Assembly: GCF_024171525.1 (NCBI RefSeq)
Contig: NZ_JALJZY010000007.1
Span: 62,001-126,000 of the forward strand
Source of the DNA: Neisseriaceae bacterium HSC-16F19
GTDB lineage: Bacteria > Pseudomonadota > Gammaproteobacteria > Burkholderiales > Neisseriaceae
Length of the DNA stretch: 64,000 nucleotides
Direction: 5' to 3'
Numbering within the stretch: the stretch's first letter is position 1; each line of letters starts with the position of its first letter. Below the pieces are notes generated by a model, which did no database searches, had not been told where the DNA came from, and was given only the letters and a program-made list of their open reading frames with translations. Positions 8,114 to 16,262 of the stretch are shown here, one piece after another. Position numbers and translations under genes: made by a program.

Positions 8114-8857
8114 TTACGGCATCAGCATGCCGCCGTTGACATGCAGGGTTTGGCCGGTGATATAGCGGGCTTGGTCGGACGCCAGAAACAGTACGGCATC
8201 GGCAATGTCTTGCGGGCTGCCGAAATGGCCGAGGGCGGTTTGGTCTTCAAACATTTTGCGGGTTTCTTCCGGCAGTTCGCGCGTCATATCGGTGTCGATA
8301 AAGCCGGGAGCCACACAGTTGACGGTTATGCCGCGGCTGCCGACTTCGCGGGCCATGGATTTGGCAAAACCCATCAGCCCGGCTTTGGCGGCGGCGTAAT
8401 TGGCCTGTCCGGCATTGCCCATGGCACCAACCACGGAAGTAATATTGATGATGCGGCCGTGGCGCGCTTTCATCATGCTGCGCATCACCGCCTTGCTGGC
8501 GCGGAATACGGATTTGAGGTTGATGTGCATGATGTCGTCCCATTCTTCGGTTTTCATGCGCATCAGCAGATTGTCGCGGGTGATGCCGGCGTTGTTGACC
8601 AAAATGGCGATGGTGCCGAATTCTTTTTCAATGTCGGCCACCAGGTTTTCGATGCTGTCTTCCTCGCCCACATTCAGAATCCGGCCATGGCCGCCCCAAG
8701 GCGCCAGGCGCTCGGCGATGGCGGCGGCACCGCTGGCGGAAGTGGCGGTGCCAATCACGGTGGCACCGGCTTGGGCCAGGGTGTCGGCAATGGCGGCACC
8801 GATGCCGCGGGAAGCACCGGTCACCAGTGCGATTTTATTGCTCAAATCTTGATTCAT
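8114..8857 (-). CDS. fabG: 3-oxoacyl-ACP reductase
   Basis: 247 residues from the ATG at 8857, which has AAGGA seven bases upstream; a TTG two codons earlier is less likely. This is a short-chain dehydrogenase that reduces 3-oxoacyl-ACP with NADPH in the fatty-acid elongation cycle. Visible are the cofactor motif TGASRGIG near the N-terminus, NNAG, the catalytic serine in NITSVVG and the YAAAKAG catalytic Tyr-Lys pair. It is the last gene of the fab/plsX block, preceded by a hypothetical gene and a DUS palindrome at 8877-8895. Family assignment is secure and the context supports FabG over other SDR enzymes. Confidence 0.96.
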   Translation of the reverse strand: MNQDLSNKIALVTGASRGIGAAIADTLAQAGATVIGTATSASGAAAIAERLAPWGGHGRILNVGEEDSIENLVADIEKEFGTIAILVNNAGITRDNLLMRMKTEEWDDIMHINLKSVFRASKAVMRSMMKARHGRIINITSVVGAMGNAGQANYAAAKAGLMGFAKSMAREVGSRGITVNCVAPGFIDTDMTRELPEETRKMFEDQTALGHFGSPQDIADAVLFLASDQARYITGQTLHVNGGMLMP

Positions 8858-8876
8858 GGGCAAGTCCTTAAAGTGA

Positions 8877-8895
8877 TTTTCAGGCAGCCTGAAAA
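8877..8895. repeat. Self-complementary uptake sequence (two dialects overlapping)
   Basis: TTTTCAGGCAGCCTGAAAA reads as the simDUS on the minus strand and as AGGCAGCCTGAA, the Kingella-type dialect, on the plus strand. Confidence 0.8.
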
Positions 8896-8906
8896 GGAGA
8901 GTGGTA

Positions 8907-9650
8907 TCAGTCCCACATATAGGCAGTCAGTACTTCCTGCACCATTTGTTCGAAATAGGGTGCCGGTTTCAGGCCGCTTAAGGTTTCGACAATATCGCCG
9001 TCGGCCAGGCGCTTCATCAGCCACAGCTGCGCCAAATCCGGGTTGGCGGCGGTGAGGTAGAGATAGGCGCCGCCTTCGGGCGGGCGGATTTGTTCGGCCG
9101 CCCAGCTGTCGGCATCGGTAATCAGATGGTGGCGGCTGGCGAGCAGGAAGCGGATGTCGTAGAGCAGCATGGACTGCTCGTCCAGTTCCGGTTCGAAATA
9201 GCCTTTTTCTTCCACAATGGTGGCGGCCACGGCGCGGATTTTGTCTTCGATATTGTGGTCGGGGTAGGTGCGGCACCAAGCCTGAACCTGCGGCTCCAGT
9301 GCGGCGTGGCGTACCAGCGCCAGTTCCGCCGCCTTGATTTGTTGCGGGTCGTTGCCGTGGTGGGCCACGGTTTTGAGGGCATAGGCATTACTGCGGCGCA
9401 CGGTGACTTCTTCACGCGGCGGGGGCGGCGGTGCGGCGGCTTCGGGCGGCGGCGGGGTAAAAATGGTGCGCTGTGTGTCGTTGGCAGGCAGGTCGGCGAG
9501 CAGTTCCGAGGGCGTATACGCCGGCGGCAGCGGCGACAACAAGGCCGCCAGCGGGTCGGCTTCGCCGTGCTCGGGCTGGTAGTGCAAAACCGGCTCGTCG
9601 GCAATCAGCGCCTTGAGTAGGGTGTCCGCTTGGGTTGGCTTGGTGCTCAT
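8907..9650 (-). CDS. Hypothetical protein between fabD and fabG
   Basis: 247 residues with no signal peptide or membrane segment. The N-terminal 100 residues are low-complexity and proline-rich (TPPPPEAAAPPPPPREE). The rest is a compact, probably helical domain with AWCRTYPDHNIEDKIRAVAATIVEEKGYFEPELDEQ split across conserved-looking acidic and aromatic positions; it ends in YMWD. I do not recognise the family. It sits 16 bases after fabD and 49 bases before fabG in the same orientation, so it is probably co-transcribed with the fatty-acid genes, but nothing in its sequence points to lipid chemistry. Confidence 0.8.
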   Translation of the reverse strand: MSTKPTQADTLLKALIADEPVLHYQPEHGEADPLAALLSPLPPAYTPSELLADLPANDTQRTIFTPPPPEAAAPPPPPREEVTVRRSNAYALKTVAHHGNDPQQIKAAELALVRHAALEPQVQAWCRTYPDHNIEDKIRAVAATIVEEKGYFEPELDEQSMLLYDIRFLLASRHHLITDADSWAAEQIRPPEGGAYLYLTAANPDLAQLWLMKRLADGDIVETLSGLKPAPYFEQMVQEVLTAYMWD

Positions 9651-9666
9651 GACAGTGCCTTGTCCG

Positions 9667-10596
9667 TTAACGGGTGGCTTCGATAAAGGCCGTTACGGCA
9701 TCGTTGCCGGTGAGCGCGCTGCAACTGGCGGATTTGTCGATGCGTTTGGCCAAGCCCGCCAATACCTTGCCGGGGCCGCATTCGGCCGCTTCGGTAATGC
9801 CTTCTTTGACCAACAGCGCCACGGTTTCCGTCCAGCGCACCGGGCTGTACAACTGGCGCACCAGCGCGTCTTTAATCTGTTCCGGGTCGTTGTAGGAAGC
9901 CACATCGGCATTGTGTATCACGCGGATGGCGGGCGGGTTGACGCTCACGGTTTGCAGCGCCTGCGCCAGTTTTTCCGCCGCAGGTTTCATCAGGCGGCAA
10001 TGCGAGGGCACGGAAACCGGCAGCGGCAGGGCGCGTTTGGCACCGGCGGCTTTGGCCGCTTCCATGGCGCGGTTGACTGCGGCGGTATTGCCGGCAATCA
10101 CCACCTGGCCGGGAGAATTGAGGTTGACCGCTTCCACCACTTCGCCTTGTTCGGCTGCGGCACACACTTGGCGCACCACATCGTCGTCCAAGCCCAAAAC
10201 CGCCGCCATGGCGCCAACGCCTTGCGGCACGGCAGACTGCATCAGTTCGGCGCGCAGGCGCACCAGGCGCACGGCATCGGCAAAATCCAAGCTGCCTGCG
10301 GCCACCAAGGCGCTGTATTCGCCCAAGCTGTGTCCGGCCATCACCGCTGGTTCGCGGCCGCCTGCGGCCAGATAGGCACGGTAAGTGGCCACACCGGCGG
10401 CCAGCATCAGCGGTTGGGTATTGACGGTTTGGCCGATGATTTCGGCATCGTCGCCGTTCATCATCGCCCACAAATCCTGACCCAGCGCGGCGGAAGCCTC
10501 GTCAAAGGTGGCGCGCACCACGGCGGTGCCGTCAAAGCCGTTCATCATATTGAGGCTCTGCGAGCCTTGGCCGGGGAAGAAGAAAGCGAAGTTCAT
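9667..10596 (-). CDS. fabD: Malonyl-CoA:ACP transacylase
   Basis: 309 residues. FabD loads malonyl groups from CoA onto acyl carrier protein at the start of each elongation cycle. The N-terminus shows FFPGQGSQ, the active-site serine is in AGHSLGEYSAL (about residue 92), and the VPSHC motif around residue 200 supplies the catalytic histidine. It lies downstream of fabH in the minus-strand block, separated by a 145-base repeat element and a hairpin, so fabD may need its own promoter. Standard length and motifs. Confidence 0.96.
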   Translation of the reverse strand: MNFAFFFPGQGSQSLNMMNGFDGTAVVRATFDEASAALGQDLWAMMNGDDAEIIGQTVNTQPLMLAAGVATYRAYLAAGGREPAVMAGHSLGEYSALVAAGSLDFADAVRLVRLRAELMQSAVPQGVGAMAAVLGLDDDVVRQVCAAAEQGEVVEAVNLNSPGQVVIAGNTAAVNRAMEAAKAAGAKRALPLPVSVPSHCRLMKPAAEKLAQALQTVSVNPPAIRVIHNADVASYNDPEQIKDALVRQLYSPVRWTETVALLVKEGITEAAECGPGKVLAGLAKRIDKSASCSALTGNDAVTAFIEATR

Positions 10597-10654
10597 AGGG
10601 CTACCCTGTATATCAACGGGGGCATTCTAACGTAAAAATAGGTTATTGGCAGTA

Positions 10655-10799
10655 TGAGACCTTTGCAAAACCTCCAGATGTGGATGCAGTTCAAGGCGTA
10701 GCAGCGCAGCGCGTGCAGACATATCATATAGATAGGCAAGCGAGCGAGCAGCGCACAACGCAGAAATGCGCCGCAGATGGGGGCTTTGCAAAGGTCTCA
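10655..10799. mobile_element. MITE-like element with TGAGACCTTTGCAAA ends, copy 1
   Basis: Left end TGAGACCTTTGCAAAAC, right end GCTTTGCAAAGGTCTCA, perfect over the first 13 or more bases. It is 145 bp with no coding capacity, lying between fabH and fabD. Two further elements with the same ends are at 17503 and 48102. The ends resemble those of IS5-type elements of Neisseria as I remember them; this is not verified. Confidence 0.7.
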
Positions 10800-10810
10800 G
10801 TATATGAACA

Positions 10811-10838
10811 TTTCAGGCAGCCTTTCGGCTGCCTGAAA
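10811..10838. terminator. DUS hairpin downstream of fabH
   Basis: TTTCAGGCAGCC TTTC GGCTGCCTGAAA: a tight stem-loop 18 bases after the fabH stop. It lacks a long T tract, so termination is plausible but not certain. Confidence 0.6.
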
Positions 10839-10855
10839 ACATTGAAATCACCCAA

Positions 10856-11815
10856 TCAATACTGCAACAATACCGCACCCCAGGCAAAACCGCCGCCTAT
10901 GCCTTCCAGCAGCAGGGTGTCGCCGCGGCGGATGCGGCCGTCTTTGATGCCGACATCCAGTGCCAGCGGAATGGAGGCGGCGGAGGTATTGCCGTGTTCG
11001 GCCACGGTGAGGATGACTTTGTCCATGCCAATGCCCAAATGCTTGGCGGTGGACTCGATGATGCGTTGGTTGGCCTGGTGGGGAATTACCCAATCCACGT
11101 CGGCGGCGGTCATGCCGGCTTCCAGAAGCACATCGGCGCCGACTTTGGAGAGGGCTTTGACGGCGAATTTGTACACCGCCTGGCCGTCCATATACAAAAA
11201 GGGCGAGGCGTCCACTTCGCCGTTGGCGACTTTGCCGGGGGTGTTGAGGATGTGGCTGTAAGCGCCGTCGGCCTTGAGTTTGGCGTGGAGGATGCCGGGC
11301 TTGTCGGCAGCGCCGAGCACCACGGCACCGGCACCGTCACCGAAGAGTACGCAGGTGCGGCGGTCGTTCCAGTCGAGCAGGCGGCTGAAGATTTCCGCGC
11401 CGATCACCAGCGCTTTTTTGGCCATGCCGCTTTGGATATAGGCATTGGCGGTGACCAAGGCATACATAAAACCGGCGCATACGGCCTGCACGTCGAAGGC
11501 GGCGCAACCGGCAATGCCCAGCTTGTTTTGCACCAGACAGGCGGTGGCGGGGAAGGTCATGTCGGGGGTGGCGGTGGCCACGATGATCAGATCGATGTCT
11601 TCGGCATGGACTTTGGCATCGGCCAAGGCGGCGCGGGCTGCCTGCACGGCCAAATCGCTGGTTTGCTCACCCGCAGCGGCCAGATGGCGGGCGCGGATGC
11701 CGGTGCGCTCGGCAATCCATTCGTCCGAGGTGTCCACAATTTTGCTGATGTCTTCATTGCTCATGCGGCGTGCGGGCAAATAGCTGCCGGTGCCGAGAAT
11801 TTGTGCGTAGCGCAT
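10856..11815 (-). CDS. fabH: 3-oxoacyl-ACP synthase III
   Basis: 319 residues, normal for FabH. It condenses acetyl-CoA with malonyl-ACP to start fatty-acid synthesis. The catalytic cysteine is in [10 protein letters not shown] (about residue 113), and the histidine and asparagine of the triad are in [11 protein letters not shown] and [10 protein letters not shown]. The gene is 51 bases downstream of plsX, matching the conserved plsX-fabH order. AGAAAGG precedes the ATG. Followed by a DUS hairpin and a miniature repeat before fabD. Confidence 0.97.
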   Translation of the reverse strand: MRYAQILGTGSYLPARRMSNEDISKIVDTSDEWIAERTGIRARHLAAAGEQTSDLAVQAARAALADAKVHAEDIDLIIVATATPDMTFPATACLVQNKLGIAGCAAFDVQAVCAGFMYALVTANAYIQSGMAKKALVIGAEIFSRLLDWNDRRTCVLFGDGAGAVVLGAADKPGILHAKLKADGAYSHILNTPGKVANGEVDASPFLYMDGQAVYKFAVKALSKVGADVLLEAGMTAADVDWVIPHQANQRIIESTAKHLGIGMDKVILTVAEHGNTSAASIPLALDVGIKDGRIRRGDTLLLEGIGGGFAWGAVLLQY

Positions 11816-11866
11816 GGGCTGCCTTTCTCCCTAAAACCGTTATTGTAAGGTATGTGGCCGGGTCTG

Positions 11867-12934
11867 TCAGTCGGGCTGTCCGCCCTCTGCCGTATCTTCA
11901 GCCGCGTCCAAGCCTTCCAGCGCGGCCAGTTGGCGGCCGACGCCGACTTCCAGCTTGGCGAGACTGTCGGCGCGGATTTCGTGATAAGCCTCCAAGAGGG
12001 AATAGCAGAAGCCTTCGGCATCGGTACCGCCGTGGCTTTTGATGACGATGCCGCGCAGGCCGAGGAAGATGGCGCCGTTAAAGCGGCGCGGGTCAAGGCG
12101 TTGCTTGAGTTTGTTGAGCGTGGGCAGAGCGAGGAGGGCGGCGCCTTTGGTCAGTACGCTGCTCTTGAATTCCTGTTTGGCCAGGCCGCCGATAAATTTA
12201 ACCGCGCCTTCAATGGTTTTGAGCATAACATTGCCGGTAAAGCCGTCGGTCACAATCACGTCCACTTCGCCGCCAAAAAGCGCATTGCCTTCCACATTGC
12301 CGACAAAATTGAGGCGGCTTTGCTGCAACAGGGCAAAAGTCTGCTTCACGGTATCGGTGCCCTTGATGTCTTCGGTGCCGATATTGAGCAGGCCCACCTT
12401 GGGCTCGCGGCAGGCGGGATTGAGGGCGGAAAACAACTCGCTGCCCAAGAGGGCGAATTGCAGCAGCTGTTCGCTGGTGCAGTCCACATTGGCGCCCAAG
12501 TCCAGCACCAGCACCAGATGGTCGTCTTTGCTGGGCATGAATTTGGCGATGGCGGGGCGGTCGATGCCGGGCAGGGTTTTGAGCACGAAGCGGGCGGTAG
12601 CCATGAGCGCGCCGGTATTGCCGGCAGACACGGCGGCTTGGGCGTGGCCTTCTTTGACCTGATTGATGGCCACGCGCATGGACGAGTCTTTTTTGTTTTT
12701 CATCGCCAGCTGCGGGGCCTCGTCCATGCCCACCACTTGGGTGGTGTGAACGATGCGCACCCGTTCGGCAGGCACTTTGTGGGTACGCAGGGCTGCCTGA
12801 ATCTGGGCCTCGTCACCGGTGAGGATGACACTGGCGTCGCTTTTTTGTTGTAAAAAAGCGGCCACGCCGGGGAGGGTGACTTCCAGTCCGAAGTCGCCGC
12901 CCATGGTATCGACGGCTATGGTGGGGTTGTGCAT
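11867..12934 (-). CDS. plsX: Phosphate acyltransferase
   Basis: 355 residues. PlsX converts acyl-ACP to acyl-phosphate, the acyl donor for PlsY in phospholipid synthesis. The N-terminus IAVDTMGGDFG is the family signature, and ANVDCTSEQLLQFALLGS and VTDGFTGNVMLKTIEG are the conserved core segments. In most Neisseriaceae plsX follows rpmF; here a phosphoribosyltransferase gene and a Correia-like repeat separate them. Ordinary in length and sequence. Confidence 0.96.
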   Translation of the reverse strand: MHNPTIAVDTMGGDFGLEVTLPGVAAFLQQKSDASVILTGDEAQIQAALRTHKVPAERVRIVHTTQVVGMDEAPQLAMKNKKDSSMRVAINQVKEGHAQAAVSAGNTGALMATARFVLKTLPGIDRPAIAKFMPSKDDHLVLVLDLGANVDCTSEQLLQFALLGSELFSALNPACREPKVGLLNIGTEDIKGTDTVKQTFALLQQSRLNFVGNVEGNALFGGEVDVIVTDGFTGNVMLKTIEGAVKFIGGLAKQEFKSSVLTKGAALLALPTLNKLKQRLDPRRFNGAIFLGLRGIVIKSHGGTDAEGFCYSLLEAYHEIRADSLAKLEVGVGRQLAALEGLDAAEDTAEGGQPD

Positions 12935-13024
12935 GCAGTATTCCCTTTATGGTCTTTTCACGCAAAATGATACAGCACTGCTGCGCCTGTCTGTCCCGCG
13001 GGACTTCCTTTACTTGCGGCTTTT

Positions 13025-13129
13025 GATAGTCGCATAACACAGAACGAGACAAGGCAGCAAGCCGCAGACAGTACAGATAGTACGGCAAGGCGCAGCAACG
13101 CCGTATCGTTCTTATTTTAAATGACTATA
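13025..13129. mobile_element. Correia-like element (short form, 105 bp)
   Basis: Ends GATAGTCGCATAACACAG and TTATTTTAAATGACTATA; the core contains GACAAGGCAGCAAGCCGCAG, ACAGTACAGATAGTACGG and CAACGCCGTATCGTTC, the layout of the meningococcal Correia repeat. Size matches the internally deleted form. A decayed partial copy appears to abut it at 12961-13023. Confidence 0.85.
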
Positions 13130-13139
13130 CTGCCGGGTC

Positions 13140-13676
13140 TTATTGTGTTGTGCGCTCATGTTGTTGGGCGGTGATGTCGCGGTTGTGGGCGTCGATGTCG
13201 GTGGCATCCCAAGGATAGACGATCCAGTCTTCGCCCACGGTGATGGCGCTGAAATAAGGCAGGCCGGGCGGCAGTTCTGCCTGCTTGGTTTTTTGTTTTT
13301 CGTGCAATACGGCCACGCCCAGTTGGTCTATGCCCGTGGCTTTCAGTTCGTTCAGGCAGTAGGCCAGAGTGACGCGGCTGTCATCCACTTCGTCCACCAC
13401 CAGCACACGTTTGCCGCGCAGTTTGGCTGCCATGGACTCATCCAGCCACTGCACTTTGTGCGGACAGTCGGTGGGGCGGTCTTCGGCATCGTAATAAGCC
13501 AGGGTGACGCTGTAAACGGGAATATTGAGAAAGCTGCGCAGAATGCGTGCCGGAATCAGACCGCCGCCGCCGATGGCCAGCATCAGGTCGAAGTTTTGGC
13601 CGCTGTGGCGGATTTTGTCGGCCAATACGGCGATGGCGCGGTGGATGTCGTCGTAACTGTAGAAAAATTTGTTCAT
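13140..13676 (-). CDS. Purine-type phosphoribosyltransferase (Gpt/Hpt-like)
   Basis: 178 residues. The PRPP-binding motif VLVVDEVDDSR and the IGGGGLIPARIL loop identify a type I phosphoribosyltransferase; size and sequence resemble xanthine/hypoxanthine enzymes that salvage purine bases to nucleotides. The exact base preference cannot be read from the sequence. The C-terminus is polar and extended (DAHNRDITAQQHERTTQ). It lies between rpmF and plsX, an odd position for a salvage gene, with a Correia-like element immediately downstream and a DUS at 13692-13706 upstream. The ATG has a modest GGTGGG upstream. Confidence 0.85.
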   Translation of the reverse strand: MNKFFYSYDDIHRAIAVLADKIRHSGQNFDLMLAIGGGGLIPARILRSFLNIPVYSVTLAYYDAEDRPTDCPHKVQWLDESMAAKLRGKRVLVVDEVDDSRVTLAYCLNELKATGIDQLGVAVLHEKQKTKQAELPPGLPYFSAITVGEDWIVYPWDATDIDAHNRDITAQQHERTTQ

Positions 13677-13786
13677 GGTGGGAGGCGGATTTCAGGCTGC
13701 CTGAAAACAGATAATCCAATGCAAAAAAGCCAGTTATTGCGCGGGGCAATGCCTGGCTTTCATTTGTGCAGGGTCATAGCGCGGGC

Positions 13787-13966
13787 TTATTCGCCTTTGG
13801 CTTTAACCACTTTGCGGCCACGGTACATACCGTTGGGGGAAATGTGGTGGCGCAGATGCACTTCGCCGGTGTTCACATCGGTGGACAGCTCGGCAGCGGT
13901 CAAGAAGTCGTGTGAGCGGTGCATACCGCGTTTGGACGGTGATTTTTTGTTCTGTTGAACGGCCAT
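13787..13966 (-). CDS. rpmF: 50S ribosomal protein L32
   Basis: 59 residues: begins [20 protein letters not shown] and ends [20 protein letters not shown]. It is a structural protein of the large ribosomal subunit. The start has AGGAG at the right distance (CAGGAGTATTAACATG). It is 30 bases downstream of the DUF177 gene, the widely conserved yceD-rpmF pair that usually leads into plsX and the fab genes. Confidence 0.97.
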   Translation of the reverse strand: MAVQQNKKSPSKRGMHRSHDFLTAAELSTDVNTGEVHLRHHISPNGMYRGRKVVKAKGE

Positions 13967-13996
13967 GTTAATACTCCTGAATTAAAATCCGGCCAA

Positions 13997-14500
13997 TCAG
14001 CCTTGGGCTTTCAAGCCGGCCAATTGGGCAAAAGGGTTGGGTTGGTCTTGATTGATTTCGGCCAGTCGCGGATTGTCGCAATCTGCGTGGCGCGGGGCGA
14101 AAGGCAGTACCATCAGCAGTTGGTCTTCCAACAGCGGCAGCGCATCGATTTCGGCCGCATACACCATGCCGTCGGCTTCTTCGTCTTCGGCCAGTGCGGC
14201 ATCCAGCGCCGCTTCGTCCCGAAACAGCACCAGGCGGGCGTTATCGTCCACAGCGTAAGCCAAAGGCTGCAAACAGTGCTGGCACACCAGTTGCAAATCC
14301 GCCGTAACGGCCACATCCAGAAACGGACGCTGCCAGCGGTCGGTGCCGCCGCTGATGCGGTAATGTACCGTGCCGCTGTTGTCGGCCAAAAGTTCGTGGG
14401 CGCTGATGCGCCCGTCCAGTTCGGCCAGCGGAATGTCGCCGCTGCGTGTTTCCCGTCGGGCGGTAAACGACGCCGTATCAATCAAAATAGGGTCTGACAT
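13997..14500 (-). CDS. yceD: DUF177 / YceD family protein
   Basis: 167 residues from MSDPILIDT at 14500; a longer open frame upstream overlaps the divergent maf gene and is not credible. YceD/DUF177 proteins sit beside rpmF in most bacteria and are linked to 23S rRNA accumulation and ribosome assembly; plant homologues act in plastid rRNA maturation. The conserved CQHCLQP motif and the acidic middle (AEDEEADG) and C-terminal ADCDNPRLAEIN are visible. It is the first gene of the minus-strand rpmF/fab block. It shares a 52-base divergent promoter region with maf, where GATATAAT lies at 14512-14519. Confidence 0.92.
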   Translation of the reverse strand: MSDPILIDTASFTARRETRSGDIPLAELDGRISAHELLADNSGTVHYRISGGTDRWQRPFLDVAVTADLQLVCQHCLQPLAYAVDDNARLVLFRDEAALDAALAEDEEADGMVYAAEIDALPLLEDQLLMVLPFAPRHADCDNPRLAEINQDQPNPFAQLAGLKAQG

Positions 14501-14552
14501 AAACGCGGCATGATATAATCCCGGCCTTATTTTTGTCAATGCTTTAGCCGCC

Positions 14553-15143
14553 ATGAAGACCGAGATGCCGCTGATTTTGGGTTCCAGTTCGCTGTTTAGG
14601 CAGCAACAGCTCAAACGCCTGAACATTCCTTTTCAGGCAGCCCGTCCAGAGTTTGACGAAACGCCGCTGCCAAACGAAGCCGCGCCCGACACCGCTTTGC
14701 GTCTGGCCGAAGGCAAGGCGCGTTCTCTGGCGGGCGAATTCCCGCAGGCTCTGATTATCGGCGCCGACCAGGTGGCGGTGTGTAAGGGCGGACAACTGGG
14801 CAAGCCCGGAAGCGTGGCAAAGGCGCAACAGATGCTGCGCGCCACCGCCGGGCAGACCTTGTCGTTTTACAGTGCGCTGGTGTTGTTCAACAGCATGAGC
14901 GGCCATATTCACAAACATGTGGATGTGACTACCGTCACCATGCGCCCGCTCACCGATGCGCAAATCGAGCGTTATCTGGCGCTGGAGCCGGATGCGGTGC
15001 ATTGCGCCGGCGCGGCCAAAAGCGAGGGCTTGGGCACTTTGCTGATCGAGCGCATCGACAGCAGCGACCCGCACGCCCTCATCGGCCTGCCGCTGTTTAC
15101 ATTGATTGATTTCTTACACGCCGAAGGGCGGGTGTTGCTGTGA
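14553..15143 (+). CDS. maf: Maf-family nucleotide pyrophosphatase (YceF type)
   Basis: 196 residues. Maf proteins hydrolyse non-canonical or methylated NTPs; the YceF branch prefers m7GTP. Visible are LILGSSSLFRQQQL at the N-terminus, the conserved ADEVAV-like ADQVAV with the catalytic aspartate, GKPGSVAKAQQML, and a C-terminal GLGTLLIERIDSSDPHALIGLPL. A DNA uptake sequence (TTTTCAGGCAGCCC, 14628-14641) lies within the N-terminal coding region. The stop overlaps the next start by four bases, so the two genes are translationally coupled. The start could be the second ATG at 14565, removing four residues. Confidence 0.93.
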   Translation: MKTEMPLILGSSSLFRQQQLKRLNIPFQAARPEFDETPLPNEAAPDTALRLAEGKARSLAGEFPQALIIGADQVAVCKGGQLGKPGSVAKAQQMLRATAGQTLSFYSALVLFNSMSGHIHKHVDVTTVTMRPLTDAQIERYLALEPDAVHCAGAAKSEGLGTLLIERIDSSDPHALIGLPLFTLIDFLHAEGRVLL

Positions 15144-15853
15144 AACCGGCGCTGTATCTGATTCCCACGCCGCTGGGCCATGCCGATACGCCGTGTTTGC
15201 TGCCGCATGAGCAGGCGCAGATAGTCGGGCTCACCGATTTTGTGGTGGAGGCGGAAAAAACCGCCCGCGCCCATTTGAAGGCTCTCGGCGTGACCACCCC
15301 CATACGCGAGCTAAATCTGCGCACCCTCAACGAACACACGCCCGCAGCGGATGTGGCTGCTTTGCTGGCACCCCTGCAAGCCGGGCGCAGCATGGGTTTG
15401 TTGAGCGAAGCCGGCTGTCCGGCGGTGGCCGACCCCGGCGCACAGCTGGTGGCCTTGGCGCACGCGCAGGGTTTTGCGGTGCTGCCGCTGGTGGGGCCGT
15501 CCAGCATTTTGCTGGCGCTGATGGCCTCCGGTGCCAACGGCCAGTGTTTTGCCTTTAAAGGCTATCTGCCCGCAGACAAAGACGGCCGCGCAGGCTGCCT
15601 GAAAAAACTGGAAAGCCGTTCGCGTCAGGAAAACGAGACCCAGCTGTTTATCGAAACACCTTACCGCAACGACGCCCTGCTGGCCGATGCCTTGGCGGTA
15701 TTGCAGCCGGATACGCGCCTGTGCATCGCCGCCGATTTGACCCTGCCCACGCAAACCATCATCAGCCAAACGGTGGCCGAGTGGCGGCGCATGGCGAACC
15801 TGCCGCCGCTGAAAAAACGGCCGTGTTTGTTTGTTTTGTATGCGGGCGGATAA
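15140..15853 (+). CDS. SAM-dependent methyltransferase, RsmI-like (tetrapyrrole methylase fold)
   Basis: 237 residues. The protein starts LYLIPTPLGH and has LLSEAGCPAVADPGAQLV and LVGPSSILLALMASG, the glycine-rich SAM-binding loops of the RsmI/tetrapyrrole-methylase fold, and FIETPYRN. It is shorter than RsmI, which methylates 16S rRNA C1402, and corresponds to the second RsmI-like protein found beside maf in many beta- and gammaproteobacteria. Its substrate is unknown. Start overlaps maf. An uptake sequence at 15592-15604 is inside the gene. A Correia-like element starts 27 bases after the stop. Confidence 0.85.
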   Translation: MKPALYLIPTPLGHADTPCLLPHEQAQIVGLTDFVVEAEKTARAHLKALGVTTPIRELNLRTLNEHTPAADVAALLAPLQAGRSMGLLSEAGCPAVADPGAQLVALAHAQGFAVLPLVGPSSILLALMASGANGQCFAFKGYLPADKDGRAGCLKKLESRSRQENETQLFIETPYRNDALLADALAVLQPDTRLCIAADLTLPTQTIISQTVAEWRRMANLPPLKKRPCLFVLYAGG

Positions 15854-15879
15854 ATAAGCCGCGCAAAAGTATAGTAAAG

Positions 15880-16086
15880 TATAGTCGACTAACACAGAAC
15901 GAGATTAAGACAGCAAAAAAGCCGCGAGCGCAGCGAAGTCCCGCGGGACAGACAGTACAGCTAGTACGGAGCTGATTTTGTTGCCGCTTTAACGGCTTAC
16001 ACAAATCACTCTCTTCGAGCCTGGCGCGACCATAGGAAGTCCCTGTGGGACAGCAACGCAGTATCGTTCTGTGTTAAATGACTATA
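15880..16086. mobile_element. Correia-like element (long form with insert, 207 bp)
   Basis: Ends TATAGTCGACTAACACAG and CTGTGTTAAATGACTATA. The core has the long-form Correia order (CAGACAGTACAGCTAGTACG, then the GCTTTAACGGCTTAC and CTCTCTTCGAGCCTGGCGC block). Two extra GGAAGTCCC/GGGAC-type segments make it longer than the classical 155 bp form. Confidence 0.82.
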
Positions 16087-16144
16087 AAAAACACGCTGCC
16101 GCACTTGCGCAAACACGCAGACCATGGCTATAATGCACATCTTT

Positions 16145-16221
<77 letters not shown>

Positions 16222-16229
16222 AATACATA

Positions 16230-16262
16230 CCGCCTCAGGTTGATGCTTGAGGCGGTTTTTAT
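16230..16262. terminator. Hairpin terminator after tRNA-Pro / end of ackA
   Basis: CCGCCTCA GGTTGATGC TTGAGGCGG followed by TTTTTATT. It terminates tRNA-Pro on the plus strand and overlaps the convergent ackA stop region. Confidence 0.85.
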
